DNA of 64,000 nucleotides from Pelagibius sp. Alg239-R121. GTDB lineage: Bacteria; Pseudomonadota; Alphaproteobacteria; Kiloniellales; Kiloniellaceae. Position 1 is the stretch's first letter. Each line of letters opens with the position of its first letter. The position numbers were made by a program, and so were the translations under genes. The DNA lies in the NCBI RefSeq assembly GCF_947331435.1, contig NZ_CAMZOF010000011.1, positions 1 to 64,000 on the forward strand, given 5' to 3'. The notes under the pieces were generated by a model, which did not search any database, was not told the DNA's origin, and saw only the letters and a list, made by a program, of their open reading frames with translations. Of the stretch, positions 1-8,386 are shown one piece after another.

Positions 1-81
1 TTCCGCCGCGACGCCATGAAGAAACCTGTCGCCGTCGCAGGCATCGACCCCAACGACATGCGGCCACAGCCTTCTCTGTAA
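1..81 (+). CDS. C-terminal fragment of an unidentified protein
   Basis: The first 27 codons of the window read open in frame 1 and end in TAA. The last 26 residues end with MRPQPSL. The reading frame continues off the left edge, so start and length are unknown. No motif allows a family assignment. A strong hairpin lies 41 bases after the stop, which fits the end of a transcription unit. Confidence 0.5.
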   Translation, partial: FRRDAMKKPVAVAGIDPNDMRPQPSL

Positions 82-122
82 ACCGGGCCAAGCCTCTAAG
101 GCTCACCGCAGAGACGACAAAA

Positions 123-148
123 CGAAGGCGGGAGAAATCCCGCCTTCG
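123..148. terminator. Bidirectional hairpin terminator between convergent genes
   Basis: Two perfect 11-base arms (CGAAGGCGGGA and its complement) enclose a GAAA tetraloop. Read on the minus strand the stem is followed by TTTTG, so it suits the end of the redox operon whose last gene stops at 196. On the plus strand the following bases are T-rich but interrupted. It probably serves both converging units. Confidence 0.85.
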
Positions 149-195
149 TGCTTTCCTGTAGACACTTTGATCATCGACTCACGATGATGAGAACG

Positions 196-1380
196 TCACC
201 ATTGATTCTCCATCGGAAAATCGAGCACGCCGTAGGGTGGCGACTTAGGCCGTTCAACGAGAACTTCCGAACCGGAAAGACTGTCGAGGAAGGCAACGAG
301 ATCGTCTATCTCGGCATCACTTAAGCCCAAGGGTTTAATCTTGTCGGTCTTATTGCCGAAAGGCTCGGCCTCACCGCCCTTATTATAAAACTCAACGACC
401 TCACGAAGATCGAAAAAGACACCGTTGTGCATGTAAGGCGCTGTGTAGGCCAAATAACGTAGCGGTGGGGTGCGGAACTTACCGATGTCGGCAATGTCCT
501 TGGTCTTCCGGTATCGGCCCGGGTCACGGTCCAGATGCAGAAAGTCTTTCTCCTCGAATCCCGAGGAGCGCATGCGTTCGCGGAAGGCGATCTGGCGCTG
601 AAGGTTTTCGATAAATGCAGGGTTGGTCGGCAAACCGATGTTGTAGAAGGCCTGGTCGGTCATCAACGGCCCTTCATGGCAGGCAATGCAGCCAGCCTTC
701 CCCTCAAACAGCCCCTTACCGCGCAGCGCCCCTTCTGACAGCGCGCCCTCTTCACCGCCCATGTAACGGTCGAACGCGCTGTCATCAGAAATAACCGTGC
801 GTTCATAAGCAGCGATCGACGCAAGCGCTTTGTCGTAAGTCGGAGCGTCGCCCCAGACTTCCTCAAACAAACGAACGTACTCCGGAATCTGCTTCATGCG
901 CTCCTCCGCGAGAATCTTTTTCAGATTGCCTGCCAGTGCGCCGGAAATAGCCGAATGGGCCTGCGCTTCCAGAGTGTCTGCGGAGGACGTCCAGAACCAT
1001 CCCTTGGTCAGAAAAGCCGAATTGACCACGGTTTGAGAGTTACGCCAGTGCATGGTGCCTGGATAACCGCGAGAAAGATCCGCACCGTCACCCCAACCGA
1101 GTTTCGGATCATGGCAATCGACACAGCCAATCGAGCCGTCACCGGACAGACGCGCGTCGAAGAAAAGATGCTTACCCAGGGCGATGTTCGCTTCGGTCAT
1201 CGGGTTATCTTCGGGCACCGGCATGGGCGGCAGGACGCCGAGCGGTTCGTTCACCTCACTCTGTGCTTCGGCGAAATGGGTGAAGGCAAGGGCGGCGAAG
1301 GCCGTGAAAGCAATCGCGCTCAGGAGTTTGTTGCGTAGCCTGGAAATCATGGGTCTGGAAGTTATGGGTCTGAAAGTCAT
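196..1380 (-). CDS. Di-haem cytochrome c peroxidase, MauG/CcpA family
   Basis: This 394-residue exported protein has two haem c sites, CVDCH (residues 86-90) and CIACH (231-235), arranged as in bacterial di-haem peroxidases and MauG. Such proteins use one high-potential and one low-potential haem in the periplasm to reduce peroxide or to oxidise a partner protein. An N-terminal hydrophobic segment (about residues 18-38, ending AEA) is a signal peptide. I start at the ATG at 1380 because GAGGAG lies seven bases before it; an upstream GTG gives five more residues without a better ribosome site. It is the last gene of the molybdoenzyme operon. Iodate reductase clusters also carry di-haem peroxidases, usually two; only one is present here. 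Confidence 0.9.
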   Translation of the reverse strand: MTFRPITSRPMISRLRNKLLSAIAFTAFAALAFTHFAEAQSEVNEPLGVLPPMPVPEDNPMTEANIALGKHLFFDARLSGDGSIGCVDCHDPKLGWGDGADLSRGYPGTMHWRNSQTVVNSAFLTKGWFWTSSADTLEAQAHSAISGALAGNLKKILAEERMKQIPEYVRLFEEVWGDAPTYDKALASIAAYERTVISDDSAFDRYMGGEEGALSEGALRGKGLFEGKAGCIACHEGPLMTDQAFYNIGLPTNPAFIENLQRQIAFRERMRSSGFEEKDFLHLDRDPGRYRKTKDIADIGKFRTPPLRYLAYTAPYMHNGVFFDLREVVEFYNKGGEAEPFGNKTDKIKPLGLSDAEIDDLVAFLDSLSGSEVLVERPKSPPYGVLDFPMENQW

Positions 1381-1391
1381 ACACCTGCTCC

Positions 1392-2153
1392 TCACGCTTT
1401 CATATCGAGGGAAAGATCAAGGGTTTCGCCTGCGGCAAGCGTGATCTCGCGGGTTACCTCGCCCAGGATCGGATGCCACATCACGAGCTCATGATTTCCC
1501 GGCGGAACATCAGTGATATCGAACAGACCGTCAGCATCCGTTGCCGCGACATAGGGATGATCGGCGGTATAGATCCAGGCCGACATCCAGTTGTGCGCGT
1601 CACAGTCGATCTCCACCACGAACCCCCTTCGCACCTTCAGAGGCGCGATGTCGGTTTGCCCGGCCATCGGTTGAGCGATGTTGAAAAGCGTGCGCCGGGC
1701 CCTACCGATCTGTTCGTAGGTGTGAATGTTGTGCAAAAGCGGATCATGATTGACGATGGTGAGCTCTGCGCCTTTTGGCGCCACCTGAACGAACGGTTCG
1801 AAGAGACAACGCTTCTGATCGATCTTTGGTTGCGTCATCGCAGCAGGCCAGGGCTTGCCGGCCTCAACCTTGCGCAGAGCAACGACCCCGTCTTTCAAAG
1901 CGCCATCGGCGCCGATAGTCAGAGGGTTGGGATTGACCTCACCTACCCCGCAAATGTGCGAGTCCTTGGAAATTGAAACAGAATCTTCCGCAGGCGCTGC
2001 TCCGGTGAAACGTAGGACACCTTTAAGGCGCCCGCCGTCCTTTACGTCACCTTGTGCATAGGCCCTGCCGATCTGCGACCAGCCGATTCCCCCCAGAGCA
2101 AGGGTCGCGCCACCGGCGACGAGCGCCCGACGCCTGCTTATAGACTTGATCAT
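1392..2153 (-). CDS. Tat-exported cupredoxin-like protein with carboxypeptidase-regulatory-like tail
   Basis: The 253-residue product begins with a twin-arginine signal (SRRRALVAGG, residues 6-15) and an h-region ending AYAQ. A cupredoxin-like segment follows, with candidate type 1 copper ligands His141 or His144 and Cys184, His187, Met190 in CDAHNWM. The C-terminal stretch (about 195-245), with VPPGNHELVMWH, looks like a carboxypeptidase regulatory-like beta-sandwich. This domain pair is often annotated as a methylamine-utilisation-type protein. It probably shuttles electrons or protects the periplasmic redox chain. The start overlaps the upstream cytochrome stop by four bases (ATGA), and the peroxidase gene follows 11 bases after its stop, so the genes are co-translated. 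Copper binding is inferred from spacing only. Confidence 0.7.
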   Translation of the reverse strand: MIKSISRRRALVAGGATLALGGIGWSQIGRAYAQGDVKDGGRLKGVLRFTGAAPAEDSVSISKDSHICGVGEVNPNPLTIGADGALKDGVVALRKVEAGKPWPAAMTQPKIDQKRCLFEPFVQVAPKGAELTIVNHDPLLHNIHTYEQIGRARRTLFNIAQPMAGQTDIAPLKVRRGFVVEIDCDAHNWMSAWIYTADHPYVAATDADGLFDITDVPPGNHELVMWHPILGEVTREITLAAGETLDLSLDMKA

Positions 2154-2926
2154 TGTTTCTCCTCCTGCGAAGCCCCTGCTTCGGCTCTAAGGGTCAAAAG
2201 ATATTCAGTGAGGGCCCAGAGTTCTTCATGGGAGGCCCGGCCCGCGTAAGAGGGCATCGGTGAGCCGTCCAGGCCCGTGTAGAAACGCGTCCAAACCTCT
2301 TCCGGTGCATCACCACCCTTGTAACTTCCACTCACCAGGCTGGCGGCAAAGATGCGGCGCCTGTCGTCGTCTTTGAGAGTCAGGGACGAGGCCCCGTCCC
2401 CGTCGCCTTCATCGCCATGGCAGGCCGCACACTGCAGTCGCTCGTAGACCTGCCGTCCCAATTCCAGATTGACCGTCTCCGGCCTCGGTGGAACCGTGAC
2501 GGGCGCCCCCTCCTTGTCCATCCAGGCAAAGGTGCGTACGACCTCGACGAGAGCCCAGCGGTCTGCTTCCGATAGGGACGCAAAGCTTGGCATCTGCGCT
2601 CCGTTCGATCCGGCAAGACCATGGGTAATACTGTCGAAAAGATCTTGCGCCGTTGGAAATTCGCCGGTCGGAGTCGAGCGGATCTTGAAGACCCCGAGCG
2701 TGAGATTACGAGGACGTTGCGAAAGGTACTTTGCGCCGGGTCCATCTCCCTCGCCCTCGGCCCCATGGCAGGCGGAACATTCCCGCGCGTAAAGTTCCTG
2801 CCCGTGGGCGAGAGCTTGCGGATCGGGCGAGACATACTGCGCTACGGCATGTTTGGTGAGCGCGAACTGGACCAAAGCAGCGAAAATCAGAGCCAGGCCA
2901 GTGAAAAGAAGTGATGCAAGTTTCAT
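2150..2926 (-). CDS. Di-haem c-type cytochrome, periplasmic electron carrier
   Basis: The 258-residue protein has a hydrophobic N-terminal segment (residues 5-23) and two haem c sites: CSACH (50-54) and CAACH (166-170). Each lies in a class I cytochrome fold with a later methionine candidate (QMPSFA near 111, SPMPSY near 235). It looks like two fused mono-haem cytochrome domains. Its position directly after the molybdenum subunit gene suggests it accepts or donates electrons for that enzyme at the membrane or in the periplasm. A GGAG ribosome site precedes the ATG. Its stop overlaps the start of the cupredoxin gene. Standard aio operons often carry a single mono-haem cytochrome, so the di-haem form is different. 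Confidence 0.85.
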   Translation of the reverse strand: MKLASLLFTGLALIFAALVQFALTKHAVAQYVSPDPQALAHGQELYARECSACHGAEGEGDGPGAKYLSQRPRNLTLGVFKIRSTPTGEFPTAQDLFDSITHGLAGSNGAQMPSFASLSEADRWALVEVVRTFAWMDKEGAPVTVPPRPETVNLELGRQVYERLQCAACHGDEGDGDGASSLTLKDDDRRRIFAASLVSGSYKGGDAPEEVWTRFYTGLDGSPMPSYAGRASHEELWALTEYLLTLRAEAGASQEEKQ

Positions 2927-2939
2927 TTCGGAGCTCCCG

Positions 2940-5567
2940 TCATCCGATGCTGCGGGGAATGAAAGACATGGCGGAATCGACGCTTTTCAGCGGCGTTTCA
3001 CCGGCCTTCTCCACCCGTCCTTTCCCGATTTTGTAGTTGTAGACAGCGGTGACAGGATCAACGACCGCCGGTACGACGGTGTTGGAATTCTGTCCGGGGT
3101 AGAAGGCGTAGGTGTAGGTGACCCCCGGCGCGACTTCGTCCGTGAGATACGCAACCAGCGACAACACGCCCTTGGTCATGCGCCCGAGTTGATCGCGGAC
3201 CTGGTCGTTGGTGACATGAACCAGATCCCCGCTCTCGATCCCGCGGGCCTTCGCATCTTCAAAGTTGATGAAGAGCCAGTTCATCGGCCAGCGTTCGCGG
3301 ATATAAGGTTTGCGCAGGTCGTCGTACATAGTTTGCCAGATGTGATTAATCCGGCCATTCAGAACCCAAAGCTCGTCATCCTTGGGCTTAAACTCTTCGA
3401 AGATCGGCTCTGCCATCCGCCAGTCGCCGCGCATGAAAATCGCTTTACCGGATTTCGTCTTATGCTTGGTGACATTCCAGTTATGGTTCTCGGGGTCGGT
3501 AATGGCCTTGTCATGCAGACGGACCGTGCCGGTGAGCTTGCCATCGACGACCCGCGCCGGCAGTTGAATACCCGTGGTCGAGAGGGCACGAAGCTGTTCA
3601 TGGCCGGAGAGACCATTTGAGCGGGCAAATTCGATGACCTGGGTGTAGTCATAGTGCCCGCCTTTGGAGCGGGCGGCGGCCTCTTCAAAGACCGCGTTGC
3701 CATCCTTCCAGGCGAAGCCCTCGTAGCCCATCTTTGTGGCGATCTGTCCGACAATCCACCAGTCGGGTTTCGCAGATCCAGGAGCATCGTAGAATTTGGA
3801 ATAGATCCGCAGGCGGCGCTCGCCCTGGGCTCGAGTGAGGTCGGTTTCGCCCCAGGTCGCGGCGGGAAGCACCAGATCGACATATTCGGTTAGATCGTTT
3901 GGATAGATTTCCTGCACGACCAGCGCCATGCCGCCAGCATCCATACGCGCCTTGAGCTGAGCAATGATTTCGTCGCGGTCCAGGCTGTCGACCTGCTTTT
4001 CATGTCCCCGCGTGAAGCTGTGGATCTTCTCGCGCAAGGCCTGCCCTGCCGACATGGAGGTCACCCAGGTGTGTCCGATGACATGGCAGTAGCGGAGATT
4101 GCCCTCCATGGCATGGCGGTCGAAATGAAGCGGCAGTTTGTCCTCGGTCTTCTCGCCGGTAACCGGATGGACAAAGAGGTCGCCCGATTTTTTCAGCGGA
4201 TAGCCCGCGCCTTTCATCATTCCACGCTGGTGCCCGCCGAGGCGCCCGAGGATCCGGCCGGGACGGCCCGACGCGCCGTTCAGCAGCGCAAGACCAGAGA
4301 AAGAACTCGTGTTGGGGAAATTGAAGGACCAGTAATTGCCCTTCTCCAGGAAGAAAGACGCCTTCGGCCTCAGGGTGCCACGGGGCTTGGCCAGCATCTT
4401 CGCTGCGAGGATCAGCTTCTCTGCCGGAACGCCGGTAATCTCGGCGGCATTTTCGATTCGATAAGCGTCGTCTGAGAGGATGAAGGCTTTGTAGTCTTCG
4501 AAAGGCCCTCCAAAGCGTTTTCGCCGCCAGGAGGTTTCCTTCATCATGTCCTCGCTGGAAACCGTGTAATTGGTGATGAAATCGCTGTCTTCCCAGCCCT
4601 GCTCCAGGATGTAGCGGGCGATCGCATTGTTGAGCACGCTGTCGGTGCCGGGCGTCAGTTGCAGATGCAGTCCGCCCGTGCGTTCCGCATAGGCTGCCGT
4701 CGGGCTTTTTCGGGGATTGATCTGAATGATCTTGGCCCCGCCCGGCGCCATCCATTCGGTGAAAAGAATGGTGTGATTTTCGTAAGGGTCAGAGCCCGAA
4801 ATCACGATGACATCGGCCTCCATGACGTCAGGATAGCCATAGGAGAATCCGTCGACACCCGCATCGTCCACGCCGGTGGCGTCATTGGCGGCGGTGTTTT
4901 TATCGTGCTCCGCACCTGCGGGAGTCCCAACGGCACCATAGGCCCACTTGGTCAGCGCATAGGTGTTCTCCCAGAACTGGTAGGAGTAGTATTTGATCCC
5001 CCAGGCCTCTTCCCCCCACTTGTCGATGGCATAGCGGCCAAGTTCGGCGGCGATCGTGGTCGCGTCCTCCCAGGAGATGGCATGCAGCATGCCGCGTGAA
5101 CGGACCATCGGGGTTTGCAGGCGTTCGGCAGTGGGGCGTTTCGGATTGTAAGGCTTGAGCCCTAGGGTTCCGCCGCGGACTGAATGGTTACCTTTCCGGT
5201 TCACCGCCGTTTCGCCGTCCGGCAGGATGACGACGTGATGGGGTTCGCCGTTGTGGCGCACCACATTGTGCATATTCGGGCTGACCCACTTGCCCGAAAC
5301 AGGCCCGGTGGGAAACTGCTCATTGAAGGCGTTGTGGTCGGGCTTCGCACCGCCCTCGCTGTGATAGGGCCAGCGATAGACTTTGTAGCCGCAGCCGACG
5401 ATACAGTACTCGCAGGCGGTCGGCAGGACCTCCGCATCGGCTGGAGGTATCGGGACTTCGTCCACGGGCAAATCGTAGCTGCCGGTGTCGAGCGACGGCG
5501 TGCGGGCCGCGGTCAAAAATTCACGGCGCGATTTATCAAAAAGTGATCTTCTGGGTTTGTCAGTCAT
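2940..5567 (-). CDS. Molybdopterin oxidoreductase large subunit, arsenite oxidase/iodate reductase type
   Basis: The 875-residue protein belongs to the DMSO reductase superfamily. Cys52-x2-Cys55-x3-Cys59 (CEYCIVGCGYKVYRWP) is the 3Fe-4S signature and context typical of AioA, and SDPYENHT and RLGGHQRG match its pterin and substrate-channel regions. Compared by eye with AioA, the RxxxH pair (Arg442, His446) is kept, but the region holding the arsenite ligands His and Glu reads DATGVDDAGVD (229-239), without the His. This argues against simple arsenite oxidase activity. SRREFL near residue 13 resembles a Tat motif but lacks a hydrophobic region, so export probably depends on the Rieske partner, as in Aio. 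The start at 5567 follows AAGGA; an upstream start would overlap the Rieske gene. Iodate reductase IdrA is the nearest alternative; the substrate is not decidable by eye. Confidence 0.85.
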   Translation of the reverse strand: MTDKPRRSLFDKSRREFLTAARTPSLDTGSYDLPVDEVPIPPADAEVLPTACEYCIVGCGYKVYRWPYHSEGGAKPDHNAFNEQFPTGPVSGKWVSPNMHNVVRHNGEPHHVVILPDGETAVNRKGNHSVRGGTLGLKPYNPKRPTAERLQTPMVRSRGMLHAISWEDATTIAAELGRYAIDKWGEEAWGIKYYSYQFWENTYALTKWAYGAVGTPAGAEHDKNTAANDATGVDDAGVDGFSYGYPDVMEADVIVISGSDPYENHTILFTEWMAPGGAKIIQINPRKSPTAAYAERTGGLHLQLTPGTDSVLNNAIARYILEQGWEDSDFITNYTVSSEDMMKETSWRRKRFGGPFEDYKAFILSDDAYRIENAAEITGVPAEKLILAAKMLAKPRGTLRPKASFFLEKGNYWSFNFPNTSSFSGLALLNGASGRPGRILGRLGGHQRGMMKGAGYPLKKSGDLFVHPVTGEKTEDKLPLHFDRHAMEGNLRYCHVIGHTWVTSMSAGQALREKIHSFTRGHEKQVDSLDRDEIIAQLKARMDAGGMALVVQEIYPNDLTEYVDLVLPAATWGETDLTRAQGERRLRIYSKFYDAPGSAKPDWWIVGQIATKMGYEGFAWKDGNAVFEEAAARSKGGHYDYTQVIEFARSNGLSGHEQLRALSTTGIQLPARVVDGKLTGTVRLHDKAITDPENHNWNVTKHKTKSGKAIFMRGDWRMAEPIFEEFKPKDDELWVLNGRINHIWQTMYDDLRKPYIRERWPMNWLFINFEDAKARGIESGDLVHVTNDQVRDQLGRMTKGVLSLVAYLTDEVAPGVTYTYAFYPGQNSNTVVPAVVDPVTAVYNYKIGKGRVEKAGETPLKSVDSAMSFIPRSIG

Positions 5568-5577
5568 GTTTTTTCCT

Positions 5578-6174
5578 TCAACCGCGCATGAGCCGTCGGC
5601 CGGATCCGCTGGGTTTTTGCGCATCCTCGGCAAAGTCACCGCCTTCGAGATTGTTCCGTTGACCGTAAATCAGACCGATCACGCCGACGGCGACGATCTC
5701 GTCGCCATCCAGGCGCAAAACGATCTGAGGCAGGTTCTGTGTCGCCTGCGCATGAACGGGGATTCCGCCTTTGGTGAGATCGAAGGTCGAGAAGTGAAAG
5801 GGGCACGGCCCAAGCGCATTCACGTCATGCCGATAGCGCCCGCGCAGGGAACCGCCCATGTGCGGACAGAGGGTCGAGTAGGCGACGATATCCCGGTCAA
5901 CTCCGACGCCGCGTCGTGCAGTTGTCCCAAGCTTGACCAGAAGATTGGGTTGTTGCTTCAGGGGATAGGCAAAAGCGAGGGGCTCGCCCTCGATCAGCGC
6001 GGAAGCGTTCCCGATCCGGAGTTCCGGATAGATATCTCGGCTGAGATCCGCCTCACCCGTGGCTGCTTCGACAATATCGCTTGGCACAAAGCTCGCGGCC
6101 ATCACACCACAAGCTGCACCCTTCATCGCCAACCGGCGGCTAAAACAAAATTCCGAATCCTTTTGGTCGGTCAT
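5578..6174 (-). CDS. Tat-exported Rieske iron-sulfur subunit, AioB/IdrB type
   Basis: The 198-residue product starts with a twin-arginine leader (SRRLAMKG, residues 12-19, then a hydrophobic run to about 30). It has the Rieske 2Fe-2S ligands Cys103-x-His105 (CPHMGG) and Cys124-x2-His127 (CPFH). That spacing and size match the small subunit of arsenite oxidase and of iodate reductase, which carries electrons to or from the molybdenum subunit and pulls it through the Tat pore. The classical Rieske disulfide cysteines are not evident: position 107 is Gly and position 126 is Phe, as in many AioB-like proteins. A GAGGGA site precedes the ATG. The molybdenum subunit follows ten bases later, its ribosome site overlapping this stop codon. 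Confidence 0.88.
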   Translation of the reverse strand: MTDQKDSEFCFSRRLAMKGAACGVMAASFVPSDIVEAATGEADLSRDIYPELRIGNASALIEGEPLAFAYPLKQQPNLLVKLGTTARRGVGVDRDIVAYSTLCPHMGGSLRGRYRHDVNALGPCPFHFSTFDLTKGGIPVHAQATQNLPQIVLRLDGDEIVAVGVIGLIYGQRNNLEGGDFAEDAQKPSGSGRRLMRG

Positions 6175-6286
6175 GAAGCGTCCCTCGTTTGTTGATGATG
6201 CCTCTGATGAGTAAGAGCCTCGGTAGCCAGGCGCTTGTTACTCGCTCGACCTTCGATGCGAATGGTCCGAACGGATCTGGTACCGA

Positions 6287-6298
6287 GCGTCATGACGC
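6287..6298. promoter_or_regulatory. 12-base palindrome upstream of the molybdoenzyme operon
   Basis: GCGTCATGACGC is a perfect palindrome about 115 bases before the Rieske start, in the only intergenic stretch that can hold the operon promoter. I found no GGAAC-N16-CGTT copy here, so the operon may not be a direct target of the neighbouring sigma factor. The palindrome could be a regulator site or chance. Confidence 0.25.
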
Positions 6299-6350
6299 GT
6301 TCTCCCGTTGCCCGAATGCACGACATTGGGCTGGCTCGATTCAGAGACTG

Positions 6351-6377
6351 GAAAAAACCAGCGGCTAACCTAGCCGC
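6351..6377 (-). terminator. Terminator after the anti-sigma gene
   Basis: On the minus strand GCGGCTA-GGT-TAGCCGC forms a perfect 7-base stem with a 3-base loop, followed by TGG and six T residues. It lies 22 bases past the anti-sigma stop. It separates the sigma/anti-sigma unit from the molybdoenzyme operon, which therefore needs its own promoter between 6175 and 6350. Confidence 0.75.
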
Positions 6378-6398
6378 GGGCGCGGGTTAACTTGCTAT

Positions 6399-7364
6399 CT
6401 AGGTTTCGTGGTTTGCGGCCAGTTGGGCGCGGGTTCGATTTGGCTGTTTTCGACTGCGGTCTGCCAAAATTGGACTGCCGGTTGCGGCAGCCTTAAGCTT
6501 CAAGCCTCCGATGAAGCGCAGCATCTCGTTTTTCGGTTGATCCGAAACCAGGGCGTAAACGAGGTCTCCGCTTTGCCAGATCAGATTGCTATAACCCTTG
6601 ACCTCAGAGCTGGAGATGACCTGACTTGCCAGCGGTTCCCAGGTCCCTTCTGGAATCTCAAGGCCCTCCCCCGTCATGACATAAAGCGAAACGCGGTCGC
6701 CCGAACGCTCGTACATCAGGGCGGAAAGCCGCCGGTTCAGGAAATAACAGAGGCGGCTGCCGACCAGGCGAAAACCATCCGTCTCCGACCGGTCCAATGG
6801 CAGTCGGAAGTCGACCTTGCCATTAAACCATTCTTTCAATTTCGCGGGATCCGACGCCGCCATATCCAGAGAGCGCTCACTCATCTTGAAGGTGATGAAA
6901 TCGTTTACCGGCTCGACGACCAATGGGTTTTTCCCACCAAGGCGGCTCCAATAGGGTGAGGAAAAACCAACCCCAAGCGCCAGCAGAAAACCAGCGGCGA
7001 TCGCCCCGGCACGCCGCCGGCCAAACCGTGATACTCGGGTTGAATTCTGGTCTGGAGTGTCATCGCGATGAGGCTGGCCGGACACTTCCGTCAACGTGTT
7101 TTCGGACATACTATCGGGCCGGTCATCTGAGATCGAAAGCATAACATCGCCCCAGAGGCCATCCGGCGCCTGTTCATCACGACAAGTCTGTTGCAGCCGT
7201 CGCTCAATCGCGATTGTTTCCTCAACTGCCTTGGAACAACCTGAGCAATAGGTCAGATGACCTTCGACGATGCGGGCTTCGTGTGCAGGCAATTCCCCGT
7301 CCACATAGGCTGATAAAGCCTGTCTCATCAACTCACAGTTTGTCTTCGCCATATTCTCAGTCAC
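6399..7364 (-). CDS. Zinc-finger anti-sigma factor, membrane-anchored
   Basis: The 321-residue protein starts with a zinc-binding anti-sigma domain: MRQALSAYVDGEL near residue 13 and the His-x3-Cys-x2-Cys set HLTYCSGC near 36. A single membrane segment (about residues 113-135, AGAIAAGFLLALGVGF) follows, then a C-terminal sensor domain on the far side of the membrane. Such proteins hold their ECF sigma factor inactive until a periplasmic or thiol signal releases it. The start overlaps the sigma stop by four bases (ATGA), the usual translational coupling of sigma and anti-sigma. Linkage to the downstream periplasmic oxidoreductase suggests an oxidant signal; that is inference. Confidence 0.9.
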   Translation of the reverse strand: MTENMAKTNCELMRQALSAYVDGELPAHEARIVEGHLTYCSGCSKAVEETIAIERRLQQTCRDEQAPDGLWGDVMLSISDDRPDSMSENTLTEVSGQPHRDDTPDQNSTRVSRFGRRRAGAIAAGFLLALGVGFSSPYWSRLGGKNPLVVEPVNDFITFKMSERSLDMAASDPAKLKEWFNGKVDFRLPLDRSETDGFRLVGSRLCYFLNRRLSALMYERSGDRVSLYVMTGEGLEIPEGTWEPLASQVISSSEVKGYSNLIWQSGDLVYALVSDQPKNEMLRFIGGLKLKAAATGSPILADRSRKQPNRTRAQLAANHET

Positions 7365-8023
7365 TTTCTCTGGACCGATGGTTCGTCGCGCTGACTTTTG
7401 CGCGCCGGGCCGGTCCCTCCACCGCCAGGCCGAGCCGGGTCGGAATCAGATTTTACAAAACGGATAAGATCTTCCTGCAGCACCTGACGGCCACGGCTGA
7501 GACGCGACCGCACCGTACCAATCGGACAGCCGACGACTTCGGCGATCTCCGCATAGGTAAATTCCTCGAAAATCGCCAGGACAACGACAATGCGCAGATC
7601 GGGCGACAAGCGACCGACCGAACGTACAGCCGCATCGCGGAAATCCTTGTGTTGAAGATCGATTTCCGGATCGCTGTCTCCCACGCCCCGAAACGGAAGC
7701 ACCGTGGCGACCTGATGCAGCCTGGATGCCGATCCGCCCACATTGGCCTCGTGGCACAGACTGTCGAGATCCACCAGCCGCGGCTCCGCCTGCGCCCGCC
7801 GGAGGTCGATGCAGGTGTTGGTCATGATTTTAAAGATCCAGGCCCGGTAATTGGTCCCGGTTTCGAAACGATGAAGAGCCCGAAAGGCCTTCAGGCAGGT
7901 GTCCTGAACCAAATCCTCGGCAGCCTGCTTTTCCTGTGTCATGCGCAGCGCCGTCCGAAAGAGGCTATCGAGCAACGGTCGCGTCTTTGCTTCGAACGTC
8001 TGTTGCCTCGTTTGCAACGTCAT
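7361..8023 (-). CDS. ECF-family RNA polymerase sigma factor
   Basis: The roughly 220-residue product has sigma region 2 (AAEDLVQDTCLKAFRALHRF and WIFKIMTNTCID, about 35-75) and region 4 with a helix-turn-helix (YAEIAEVVGCPIGTVRSRL, about 170-188). There is no region 3 or 1.1, as expected for ECF factors. An insert of about 45 residues separates the two regions. A C-terminal tail rich in Gly, Pro and Arg is probably disordered. I prefer the ATG at 8023, which has GGGG five bases before it; a GTG two codons upstream is possible. It is transcribed from a GGAAC-N16-CGTT promoter and coupled to the anti-sigma gene. Confidence 0.92.
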   Translation of the reverse strand: MTLQTRQQTFEAKTRPLLDSLFRTALRMTQEKQAAEDLVQDTCLKAFRALHRFETGTNYRAWIFKIMTNTCIDLRRAQAEPRLVDLDSLCHEANVGGSASRLHQVATVLPFRGVGDSDPEIDLQHKDFRDAAVRSVGRLSPDLRIVVVLAIFEEFTYAEIAEVVGCPIGTVRSRLSRGRQVLQEDLIRFVKSDSDPARPGGGGTGPARKSQRDEPSVQRK

Positions 8024-8110
8024 AGACACCCCATTCGTTCCGGCCCTTCAATCCAGAAACCGGACCCCGGTCATCGCCACCCCGGCTGATTTGACCTTCT
8101 TACCTCCTAT

Positions 8111-8135
8111 AACGAGGCTCCACGAAAAGAGTTCC
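8111..8135 (-). promoter_or_regulatory. ECF-type promoter GGAAC-N16-CGTT for the sigma gene
   Basis: The minus strand reads GGAAC, 16 bases, then CGTT (followed by AT), ending 88 bases before the sigma ATG. This matches the EcfG general-stress promoter of Alphaproteobacteria exactly and is also typical of autoregulated ECF factors. Expected transcription start is near 8104. Confidence 0.7.
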
Positions 8136-8250
8136 AGGTTTTTTCGCGGGCGCCGAGATCTTATGAATCATATGGGAAGCTCTGATTGGATCTCGAACAT
8201 CTTCTTCACCAGTGACTCAGGATGTGACAGTATCAAAGCCACGCCGCAGT

Positions 8251-8280
8251 TCAAAAAAAGCCCGCCGGATGTTGGCGGGC
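8251..8280 (-). terminator. Rho-independent terminator after the nitroreductase gene
   Basis: On the minus strand GCCCGCC and GGCGGGC form a 7-base stem with a 7-base loop, followed by seven T residues. It lies about 107 bases beyond the nitroreductase stop at 8387. Together with the promoter at 8111-8135 it accounts for the visible content of the gap between 8024 and 8386. Confidence 0.85.
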
Positions 8281-8386
8281 CATTGATATTATGCTGTTGC
8301 ACCCGCCCCATGCTGGGCGCCCCTTTGAAGACTGAGCGTTACTCACTGGGCCAGCAGAAAAATCGAATTGTCTGATGCTTGTTCGC

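Noticed and set aside
4000-4755. A 251-codon minus-strand frame inside the molybdenum subunit gene
   Set aside because: It overlaps the main gene in another frame, is rich in Arg, Pro and Gly, and has no family motif.
2940-6174. Naming the operon idrAB or aioAB outright
   Set aside because: The active-site His of AioA is not seen and the accessory genes differ from both aio and idr sets. The family is clear, the substrate is not.
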